DNA of 64,000 nt from Brachypodium distachyon. Lineage: Eukaryota > Streptophyta > Magnoliopsida > Poales > Poaceae. Position numbers and translations under genes: made by a program. The notes beneath the pieces are model-generated. The model searched no databases. It was not told the origin of the DNA and was given only the letters and a program-made list of their open reading frames with translations. Below, piece after piece: positions 1 to 12,000 of this stretch. The stretch lies in contig NC_016132.3 in the NCBI RefSeq assembly GCF_000005505.3, positions 5,456,001 through 5,520,000 on the forward strand, given 5' to 3'. Position 1 is the stretch's first letter, and each line of letters starts with the position of its first letter.

Positions 1-3000
1 AAAAGAGCCTGTGAATACATGTCCAAAAGAGAAAAAGAAACTTAACTTGTGCTCCACTAATCTATCTTCCAATACTTTAAAAAAATCCATCTTCAACAAG
101 ACAAAGTAGCTCCATGACTCAGATTAACACACAAATAATCTTCATATAGTCTAGATCTCTTTATGACGACTCAGTAGTGTTTTTATTATTTGAGAAGAAA
201 TCCGAGTTTTTGTAGCTCATTTGTTGAGCTTTATCTGTTTTGAGTATTTGCAGCATTATAGAAAATAAATTCATTTAAAAGAAATAGAATCTAATAAAGG
301 CATAAAGATAATGTTCACTCCCATTAGGACAGTGGAAGAAATTACCTGCTTTGCTCCTTGGCAGGATATGTGCTCGATCTAGTGGAGCTCTTTCTCTCAA
401 AATCCCTCTTCCGAGAATCAAATTTCTCATATTCCCGTCTAAGATCTTCACTACCTACCTCAGACCTGCGTTTAGTGGCATCTCCATGATATTCTTTTGC
501 ATTGTGAGTTTCCCTATCACCATTAAGAGCACTTTCTTCATAGGACCTTTTTTCCCCTTTGTTATTATCTCTATACTTAGAGCTCCTAAGATCAGCAACA
601 GATGGGTTGCCCTCATTTTCATAAAGTATATTTTTATTGTATCTGTTCTCTGAGTAACTATGTTCTTCTTTGTAGTGCTTTTCCAAAGACCTGTCTCTAG
701 TGTTGTCCTTTGACGATCGCACATCCCATGATCCACCATCTTGATTCCTATGATTTCTATAACTATCATCTCGGTGTCTCTCCCGAGAGCTGTTATCAGA
801 TCTTTCATTCCTAGGCTTCTCTTTGTATCTTTCGTCCTTATTATGCCTGTCCTCTCTCGATCTTTCCTCTCTGTATTTTCCATCCCTATGCCTATCTTCA
901 TGTCGAGAGCTTTCCTCTTTATACCTTTCATCTCCGCGCCTTTCCTCTTCTTTTTGCCTATCATCTATGTATTTATTATTTTTATATCTATCATGAGCTT
1001 TGGACCTATCATCCTTGTATTTTTCTTCTTTACGTTTTTCCAGACCTCTAGACATGTCACCTTTGGCCTTCTCATCTGTGTGTTGTTCTTCATAACATCC
1101 AGCAACTTTGGTACGAACATCCCTAGGCATGGTTTGCCTGTCCCTGCTGCCACTTTGTGATTCATCTTTCCCATCAGAGTGATCCTTTATTTTCCTGTGC
1201 CTCCGCTCTCCACTGTGCAACTCATCTTGATGTTGATGGTCCACTAATAGAATGAAAACAATATTATCAATAGAAATGTTAATAAAAATGCTCCAGAGAT
1301 ATATAACATGCTCAGAAAGTAAAACTCGCAATAAAAGCACACAAATATCTTCTTTTGATTAATGTGGTATTTATTACAATCCTGATATTATGACCATAGG
1401 CGGTGTCCTTACGAAACGGCTTTCACAATAGGGACATGAGCATAGAACAATGGATGATGCAGATGGCTCAATAATTGTTGAGATGCCATGATAGTCAGAT
1501 AGCCAGTTTTCAAAATGAGAATACTGAATAGACAAGAAACAATACAGATATGATAGTCAGATAGCCTGTTCTGAAAAGAATACTGAATAGATAAGAAACA
1601 AGACAGCATAAACTATTTGAGATGACATACATTCTACCACTGCATAGGAACAAGTCACATATAACATTTTTTCACATTGAAACCATCTTGACAATATAAT
1701 GAATGGTTCATTTATCAAGAATTAAAATGAATGCGGAATTTGCTTTCCTGGGGTTCCAGCATCCCTGACCCCTCCCCGACCTGTCAGACGTTCATTAATT
1801 TTATTCTTCAAATTAGCTGTAATTGTAAATGGTATCAAGTGTTAACATACTCTCATCAAGTGTACAAAACTACAAACTGTCAAATGCTTCATGGACAGCT
1901 GGAGTACACAATGCAGACCCCCACCTGCACCTGCGGTTGCACATTATCATATCTATGCAGTCTTGTATGGTCACAACTTTTATGCATTATGCACAAGCAC
2001 CAGATGCTATTATTATGTAGGTGCGCCTATTATGTATGACCTGTTGAATCATGTCAACTTTAATCTATCTCTGAACTGTGCTCTCCAATACAGGCATTTT
2101 ACTTTACATGTCAAGATGAAGGGATACTCAGTTATAACTTGAGGGCATGTGGATCTTCATGATGAGACTAAGGGGTATAAACTTTCTACTTGGTAAATTA
2201 TAGATAAAATACTTGTCAAATCATAATTTAAATAAACTGATTCTTAACACATTTAACACCATGATATGCCACAAAAAAAAACTTGACAACACTGCAACAC
2301 ATACATGTGTGCACACACAACGTACAAGTTCCACCCTCCCTAGTCCCTAGGCTACATAATACAAAAACATGCATGTCGGGGGGATGACCCCGGGTAGGGT
2401 CATGGCGACACAACTCTAGCCGAGATGACGGAGGCAAGGCCGGCATAGTTATATATGCCGGCATCGTAAAGTCAAACTAACACTAAGCCGGCATCCCAGG
2501 CGCATGCCGGCATGGCTATTTTGTCTTATGAGTTTGCAGGATAAGGACGAGCACCTTGTTGCCGAGATCTCTCAACGGTCTTATCCTGACCACGCGGTGC
2601 AAAGTAAAGCAGCGCCATCATCATCTCAGGAAAAGCGGTCAGCACCTACGTACCGATGCCAGGCAACTGCAGAGAGGAAGCACCGAAAGAGAATTTCTGA
2701 CGGAAGCCGGCAGAGGATAGCGGTACTTTCTGCAGGGTGCCAGGGAAAAGTAAAGTTGTCTTGTCCCCTACGGTGCCACCCGGAGGGAACCAAGCCGTGT
2801 GCCCGACGGGGCCCAAAGAAGATGACGTTAGACTCGGCCCACATGTCAGTGTGACATGGGCGGCCTATAAATAGAACCTTACCCCTCTGTAGAAAGAGAG
2901 GGTGCACTTAGACATATAGGGTTTCTCCTCCTCCTCCTCCTCCTCCTTCTTCTCCTTCTTCAGGAATACAGCTCAAGGAGCGCCATTGTAGAGCTTCTCT

Positions 3001-6000
3001 ATCTCGGCTAATACAACAAAGTAAGAGTAGGAGTCTTACCTCGGCAAGAGGGCTCCGAACCTGGGTAAATCCGTGTGTGCTTGTGCAACTTGTGCGTGTT
3101 TCTCTTCACGTCCTCCCTCCTCCGGATCCTCCATCGTCCATCGACCCCAAGTTAAGCCATCCTATGGCATCTGCCGTGACACCACCACGACAGTTGGCGC
3201 CCACCGTGGGGCCAGCAGCGGCGCTTGCTGGAGTTTTCATCCGGACGGGAAGCGCGTGGTCTCCGGTTTGGTCCAGAGATTCGGCTCTCTGGGCTTCATC
3301 GACAACAACGCGGGCTGCTTCAACGGTGCATCGCTTCCCTGTGCAGGCCGCTTCATCAACTTCGGCATGCACGAGGTTTATGTTGCTACCGACAGTCCCT
3401 GCAGGTACCCAGAGCAGGTGGCGATGGCCGAAGATCCCCCCGCCATCTGCACGGTCCGCGGCCGGAACGCCGACTGCCCCGCTAACCGTGTGGAGGTCAT
3501 GGTGACGGCTCATGGCGTCGATGCGGGAAGGGACGCTGCAGGAAGTGGCGCGGTCCCAACCAAGTCCGGCAGAACGGCGAAGCTCCCCTTGGAGAAGCCG
3601 GAGAACATCGCCGCTCAAGCCGGCACATCAGCTCTGCCGCCGAAGCCAACTCAGATCCAGGCCTCCATCGAACGGCTGACCGCGCCGGTAGCGTCGAACG
3701 CTAACCCGGCCCAGCTGCAGGCGGAGTTGGAGTTGGAGAGACAGAAGCTGCTGAAAGACAACAGCTCGACATCTCGCTCCTGAGTATAACAAAGCCCATG
3801 GTCTTAGTTCTACTGCGTTTACTAACCCTAGCCGAGTTAGGGAGGTGCCTAATCGTGGTAAGAACTTGAATGCCGAGATGACAAGAGATGGCAGGGGTGC
3901 ACCAGCAGCGTCGGCAAGTTTTGCCTCGGCACTGAAGCCGAAATACAATACCCCTGTCAAAAATCTCAGGGATGCCGATGCTGCGGCTGATGAGTTGCCG
4001 AATCTTACGGGAGAGGCACTTCGGCAGCAGCAGCTGCGCGTGAAAGAGCTGCTCCAAACAGCTAACGAGCAGAATGAGGCGTATATGAGAATGCACGGCA
4101 AACCCGGCACGTCTTAGGTTATTCACTCGCCTGCAGATGCCAGTGGCCGCGTTGACAAGCAAGCGTCCTCACCTGGTGGCAAACGGGACAAAAGCGTAAA
4201 CTCTGGCCGGAATAAGCAGCTGGAGCGTTATGACCCGTCTCTGGCAGAGAAACAGATAGTCAGAAGGGTTGATGACAGCCAAAGTGGCCTGCGTCCCGAC
4301 GACAATCGCCGAGACCAGCAAGAACGTTACTCGTTTGATCATGGACACCGACCTCGGGGTCCGGCACCCAATACTGCTGCAGGACAGCAGGGTGTCAGGC
4401 GCAACCCCCCCTATCGAGGTGAAGATCGCCGGTATGATCGTTACGATGACGGGTACTCTGCTATGGGCGACGAGGGTTATATCAGGCGAGAGCGTGACAA
4501 TCTCAGCCCGCTCGGAGCCCGAGTTGGGAACAGACAAGTATCACCTCTGGATGCCTGACATCGGCTTGACAGAATTTATTTGTCCGAGCTTCTAGAGGAG
4601 CAAGGCCCTCCGGGACCGCGTTGCTTTGCGCATCGGATCATGAGGGAGAGATCAGCCCCCGGTTTCCAGCTGCTCAGGGGTACAAGAACGTATGACAGCA
4701 GCACTAAGCCGGAAGATTGGCTGGAAGACTATGTCACGGCGGTGAGCGTGGCAGGCGGCAACCGCAGATGGGATGTACGTTATGTACCCCAAATGCTGGT
4801 AGGACCGGCAAGGATATGGCTGAACAACTTGCCGAAAGGCAGCATCAATTGCTGGATAGACTTCGAAAAAGCTTTTGTCAGCAATTTCACTAGCACTTAC
4901 AAGAGGCCGAATCGTCCTCAACAGTTGTCCATGTGCAAGCAAAGAGACAACGAGACTGACCGGGATTACCTGATCAAGTGGAACAATCTCCGCAATTCCT
5001 GCGAAGGGATAGTGGAATCGCAAGCCATAGCGTGGTTTGCCCAAGGATGCTGACACGGCAGCATGTGGCGCATGTGTATCGACTACACCAGCCTAAACAA
5101 GGCATGTCCCAAAGATCCATTTCCGTTACCTCGGATCGATCAAGTGATCGACTCCACTGCCGGGTGTGAGTTGCTGTCTTTTGTAGACGCGTACTCTGGT
5201 TTTCATCAAATACCACTGAACCCTAATGATCAAATAAAGACATCATTTATCACCCCGTTCGGGGCTTATTGATATCGCACTATGCCATTCGGTTTGAGAA
5301 ATGCAGGGGCCACTTATCAAAGGTGCATGCAGAAATGCTTGCACGATCAACTCGGCAAAAATGTGCAAGTATATGTCGACAACGTCGTCATAAAAACCAA
5401 GGAAAGCGCCACGCTCCTGGATGATATCCGGGAAACATTCGCAAATCTGAGAAGATTCCGAATGAGACTGAACCCGGCCAAATGCACATTCGGTGTGCCG
5501 GTAGGAAAATTGCTTGGGTTCCTGGCATCAAGCCGAGGTATAGAAACAAACCATGTGAAAATTGCCGCTATAGAAAGAATGAAATTGCCGAAGTGCCTCA
5601 AAGATGTGCAGAAATTCATTGGATGCCTAGGATCGCTGAGTCGTTTCGTTAGTCGGCTAGGTGAAAAGGCTATGCCCTTATATCAGTTGATGAAGAAAAC
5701 CGACAAATTTGTGTGGACGCCACAGGCAAACCTAGTTTTTTCAAGAGCTGAAGAACATGATTGCTACAACACCAATATTAGCTTCGTCGATGGAGAAGGA
5801 GCCTATGTTGTTATACATAGCAGCAACGAACCGAGTCATTAGTGCCGTGATCGTAGTGGAAAGGGATGAAAATGGCAAATCGGTGCAGAGGCCGGTATAT
5901 TACTTGAGCGAGGTGTTATCGTCGTCCAAGTAGAATTATCCCCATTACCAAAGAATGGCGTACGGCGTATATACGGCGGCAAAGAAGCTAAAGCATTACT

Positions 6001-9000
6001 TTGAGGCACATCAGATTCGAGTTATATGTGAGGCGCCCGTCTCGGAAATCATGAGTAACAAAGACGCAAGCGGCTGAGTCGCAAAATAGGCTATCGAGTT
6101 GGCACCCTATGCGCTGCAATACGACAGACGGGATGCCGTGAAATCTCAGGCTCTGGCGGATTTCCTGGTGGATTGGGCCGAGATGGAGTATGAACCACCA
6201 CCCCCGGAAATTAACTACTGGAAAATGCATTTTGACGGCTCTAAGATGAAAAGTGGGCTTGATGCCGGCATAGTTCTGACCTCGCCAAAGCGCGACCAAC
6301 TTAAGTACGCATTGCAAATTCACTTCGCAGCATCCAACAATGTTGCCGAGTATGAGGCACTTGTGCACGGACTGAAGATGGCGAAAGAAATTGGAGTCCG
6401 CCGGATTCAATGCTTTGGTGATTCCGATCTGGTCGTCCAGCAAGCTTCCGGTAACTGGGATGCGTTGGACGCCAACATGGCGCTATACCGGTTCAATGTT
6501 CAGAAGATCAGTGGCCACTTCGAAGGGTGTGAATTTCACCACATACCTCGGGCGGAAAATGAGGCAGCCGACACATTATCGAAACTCGGCTCCACACGAC
6601 AGGCAATTTCGGCTGGTGTGACGTTAGAGCATTTACGCAAACCATCCATCAAGCCATCACCAGAATCGGAGTCCATATTCATCCCGGCAAGCTCAGATGC
6701 CGACGGCACCCCCATGGACATTGACAGTGGCAACAGTTCCAGTAACCCGAGGATTGAGTGCCTTAATTCGGCAGAAGCAATGGCGGTTGAGCCAATGGAT
6801 ATAGATGTACCGGATGAGCCGATCTTCACTACTCGTTCTGTGCCGGCTTGGGCGCAACCGATAATGTCTTACCTCAAAGATGGGAATCTCCCGGAAGAGG
6901 AAGTGTTGGCAAGACGAATTCAGAGAAGGGCGAAGGCGTACACCATCATCAATGGCGAGCTTTACAAGAGGAGCGTTACTAACGTCCTACAGCGATGCGT
7001 CGAGCCGGAAGAAGGGCAAGAAATACTCCGGGATATTCATCAGGGGGAGTGTGGTCATCACGCGTGTTCGAGAACGCTAGTGGGCAAAGCTTTCCGACAT
7101 GGTTTCTATTGGCCGAGTGCACTGCAGGAAGCAGAAGATATAGTTAGGAAATGTAACGGCTGCCAGAGATATGCCAGCAAGATTCATATGCCGGCATCCG
7201 AACTCAAGACTATTCCAATCACGAGTAACCATGTATACGGAAGCCAAGGTAAAAGAGGCCCGAGAAAATGATGTCGACTTGCTCGAAGAAGCACGAGAAT
7301 TGGCTTTATCTCGATCGGTCATCTATCAACAACACCTAAGGCGTTATCACAGTCGAAAGGTCAGCCCGTGAGTTTTCCGGGAAGGAGATCTTCGTCCTCC
7401 GACTTGTGCAACGCACAGCCGGCATGCACAAACTATTACCTCCATGGGAAGGACCCTTCATTGTGAGCAAAGCGCTCCACAGTGATTCCTATTATCTTAT
7501 AGATGCACAAGACCCCAAGGCGAACAGGATGGACCGGTCAGGCGAGGAGACCAAGAGGCCATGGAACATAGCTTTGCTTTGTCCGTTCTATACTTGAGAG
7601 CTGAGTATTTGTATCGTTTTTTCCTTATGCTGAATGTTTTAAGACAATGAAATTATCCGCCGAGTTCTTAAAAGAAACTCGGGGACTTCCATATCATTTA
7701 AGTGCTGAATTGCATTTATCTTTCGTATGTCGGCGTGGCTTAGTTGCGTAATCTTATGTCGTCTAGTAGTGTGTCGGTGTTGAAAATCCCCTCTATGACT
7801 TCGTTGCTGTCCGCAACCCGACTTCATGGCAAGCTAGAGACGGGTATAAAATAACCGAACACATGAAAAGCGACTGCGGAAACAAGCAATGAAGCAATCC
7901 GAGATGCACACTATCTTAACTCGGCATTTCTTTCTTAACTCGGTTATTGCCGAGCGAATTTGTCGAGTCGCTTTTTTCGAAAGGGTGGTTTTATCACTTT
8001 GCGATTCATACATTGAACGTCGGCAAGGCAAACAAAAGAACCGAAGTTATAAAATTTCACTAAGAGAAAAAATGAACTCGGGGACTCGATCGGGAATTCA
8101 ATAAGCAAAAGACTTAATTAAATTAAAAACAAGATGTCTTACAAACAAAAGTATTCCGGCTACATTTGCACCCAGCATTCCGGGGATATGATATTTCTAA
8201 AGTTTTTTCTAACTTAGCTAAGAAGAGACGGAGGGGTTGTTGGCGCCGGAACTCGGCGCATCCGTCGCGGTGGAGGCTGACTCAACAGCAGCTTCCTCGT
8301 CCGCTGCTTCTTCGCCCCCGTTGGTCATCTCGGCTTCGGCATCGGATGGCGGGCCTTCCACAAACGTATGCACATCGGCATACTGGATGAAGGAGTAAGC
8401 CCGCTCCTTGCGCTTGGCGACCAACTCGGGATCAGTAAGATAGGGGGAGCCGACACGCATTGACTGCAGCACGTCGAGGTTGATGCCATCGTACCAGGAC
8501 AGTACGAACAACAGTGCCTCATCGGCGCCGATGCGCTCGGCCGACTCCCGCCAGTCACTCAGCCAAGACTCGACCTCCAGCAAGCGCTTGGCCAACTCCG
8601 GGATGTCCGTCGGAGCTTCTTCTCCCGGCCACAGCGCGTGAAAGGCCCGGATGCCGGCATTCAGCATGTTGACGCCGAATGACTTGAGTGGCTTGACCCG
8701 GCTCGCAATGCTCACCAGGTAGTCCACCAAGTCATACTCGTACGGCACCCCTGCTGCTGCTGGCAGATCCCTCTTTCGGCGGGCCGTCCTCACGGCCTCT
8801 TGGGCACCCTCGAGGGACTGAGGGAAGAATTCTGACAAAGACAGGCAAATAGTAGTGAGTTTCGGCACCCTATCGCTATTACTCGGACAAATGATCAGAT
8901 GAGGAGATATGCACCAAGGCGACTTACTTGTCAGCATGTTGTCAATTTTGATGAGTTCGTGCCGGACGACCTTGAACAGCTGGGTCTTCTCGGCATCTTC

Positions 9001-12000
9001 CAACTCGGCGGCAGTGGCGCGGGTCTCGAGTTAGGCAACTAGACCCTTGCACTTTTTCACCTCACTTTCCAGGCAGATCTTTTCATCGGCCTGGGAAGAG
9101 AGGGCCGAGGTGAGTTGACCCACCTCGGTTTGGTGCGCCTCGGCCTGCGCCACAATCTGCGCCTGCGGCCGGGTTATTTCCTCCCGATGCTGCTCGGCCA
9201 GCCGAGTCTTCTCATCTGTTTAGCAAACATATATTACAGAGGCTAACATCTAATATGGATGAAACCCGGAATAGGGATGAAGTGTTACCTTGGACCTCGG
9301 CGACGCGCTTCAGCAGCTCCGCCACTTGAGCGGTGTCCTCGGCTGTGAACAAGAACAAGTGTTAGTCTTTGCAGAACATCGATACTCAGACAAAGATCTT
9401 ATTCTGATAAAATATACTTACTTTGGCTCTTGCGGTCAGCCTTCAGAGCCTCGTGCTCCGCCTCCAGCTTCTTGTACTTTGCAACCAAAGTCTTGAAGGT
9501 AGCGGTGCATTTGTTCATGCAGGACTGCAAAGCAACAATTTGCTGGTAAGTTTGGTACAGTAAAGAAGTCGGCAATTACAAGCTTCAGGCCGACTATTCT
9601 AAACCCGGCCTAAATCTCAGGGAATAAGTGTTTAAAGCTTCTAAAGCTTCAGGCCGACTATTCTAAACCCAGCCCGAATCTCGGGGAATAAGTGTTTGAA
9701 GCTTCTAAAGCTTCAGGCCGACTATTCTAAACCCAGCCCGAATCTCGGGGAATAAGTGTTTGAAGCTTCTAAAGCTTCAAGCCGACTAGTCTAAACCCGG
9801 CCTGAATCCCGAGGAATAAGTGTTTAAAGCTTCTAAAGCTTCAGGCCGACTATTCTAAACCCGGCCTGAATCTCAAGGAATAAGTGTTTGGAGCTTCTAA
9901 AGATTCAGTCCGACTATTCTAAACCTGGCCTGAGTCTTGGGGAATAAGTGTTTGACATTTCTAAGTGTTGCAGAGTGTTTGAAATTTTAAGGGGATAAGC
10001 TTCAGGCCGACTAATTCTTACTCGCCCTAAACCTCGGGGACTAGGAGTATGGGTACTATACTGGAATTGAAAGAAAAATATTTTAAGGAATTCTTCATAC
10101 CTCGGCAGATCGGTTGGCCTCAAACAAGGCCACCCTTGCTTGGTACATCCGGGTGGCCACCGATTCTGGAGTCGCCGCGGGTGGAGGTCCCACCAGCGGG
10201 CTTTGCCGAGCCGCCTGGAGGGTGATGGAGGTCACCTCGTAACTGTCGGCGATGTTCCAGTCCGTTACGAACTAGCCCAGTGACCCCCAGCTGTGCCCGC
10301 TGGTCGTCCGGAGGGGAACCCCTTGATGCCTGTCGGAAGGCTGCGAACCAGTGGAACCCGGAGCTGCCGATCCTGCCGCGGCAGCGAGGCCTTTAGCCTT
10401 CTTGGCCCGCGCGGCAGCAACTTGGGCGGCTTCCGGTTGTGATGGAGACGGAGGCAGTGTCAGAGTCGGCTGTGGTCCTTGGGGTTCCTGGGGACCCGTT
10501 GCCGGCTGCCGTGGCGTCTCCGAGGCTTGTGGCTCCGTCGACGTCTCGACTGCGGCCGAGGAAGGAGCGGCCTCGGTTGCCGAGGCTCCGGCCGCAGGAG
10601 TCTCCGTCTGGCCGACGACCGTGGCGTCGACGCTCGGGGCGACGTCCCGGGTGGGGGATGTCGGATCCGCGGCGGTTTCGGCCTCACCCGTGGCCGCGTT
10701 TGAAGCCTCGGCACGGGAAGACGGAGCCGCCGGGATCTCAGACGCAATGCACGTCTAAGATTGCGTGGACGTCAGAGCCTCCCTACAGAAATAAAAGTTA
10801 GTTGCTTGCTTGACAACAAAAGAAGAAAACCGACATCAGAGGTTGAGGTAATATTGGCCTTACCCGGCGATCAGGGGCTTAGGCTTGCGGCCACGTGCCA
10901 CAGTTTTCTTCCGCTTCACATTCTGCGGAAGATCTTTCTCGGCGGCGCGCTTCAAGACTGCGCGCCTCTCCCGGACCGGCGCCTGCATCCGATGCCTCGG
11001 CAGCAGACTCGCCCGAGTCGGCTATTTACGGGATAAAGCAAGAGTAAATACTTTGCTAACAAGTATGGAAAGGATTACAAGGGGATGTCGGAGATCCTTA
11101 CTCTCGGTACGTCGAGGGCCGGCATGGGCGATCGGCATGAAGTCCTCTGGATCTGGATCTTCAGCGTCGATAGACCTGCGCGGGGCTGCGAAACGTTTGT
11201 CCGGGGAATTCCCGTCTCCGCGTCGCTGAAGAGAGAACCTCTGCACAAAGAAGTCAAATTGAGTCGAGAAAGGTATTGATCAGACAAGCACCGACATAAC
11301 CATATGTCGGATATGAACAGGAGATAAGTAAAAATTAAAACTTACCGAAGTGCGCAAGGAGCAGGAGAACAGAGGAGGACGAAGAGTGCGAAGGGTTTTC
11401 TGCCCTCGCCCTCCCCTGTTACTTATACCCGTGGCGCAGTAATGGGTGCGAGTTCCCCATGCCCACCACCTCAGTGGCTAACGGGAAGATTGCGCATGAT
11501 TTGGGGTAGTTATTCCCATCAAAGCACACGCTTGGTTACTGCGCGGCATGCTGCCGAGAATCCAGCAAGATCTGGGAGGATAAGTGTCTGCGTGGGAACC
11601 GATATTCCCCCCTTAGTGGCTCTGTCGGCTTTACTGTCCGATGGGATGGCGTGCTCGCCTCAAAAAGCGCAATGGCAGTAACTCCTGCCTTATCCTCCCG
11701 TTAGTTTAAAGGAGTGTATTATCCAAGTCACATGTGGCATCTATATCGGCAGTAGTAAGTTTTCAACTGTCGGCCATGGAGGAGAAAAAATCTCGGCTAA
11801 GGGCTGGATAAGCACGCCGACCCGGAATGTCGGAATGGATTGATCTCGGCTAGGAGAACCTGGGGTTGTCTCGGCATCTTTCTCGGCTAAGCCCAAGTAC
11901 GCTTTGGTGGCCTGTCTACAGGAAACTGTCGTGGCCCGACATTTTTCTCTGCCGGACCGCAACAGCTTCGGGGACTAGTGTCGGGGGGATGACCCCGGGT

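Noticed and set aside
342..1340. A single 332-codon minus-strand protein starting at 1340
   Set aside because: The first 30 residues lie in intron sequence before the acceptor CTATTAG at 1244-1250; the true coding exon begins at 1243 and continues from an upstream exon.
9582..10035. CRISPR-like array
   Set aside because: Units are head-to-tail 64-bp repeats without unique spacers, inside a plant retrotransposon.
10351..10801. Plus-strand frames over 10.35-10.80 kb
   Set aside because: They are mirror frames of the GC-rich antisense ORF of the LTR element and have no domain.
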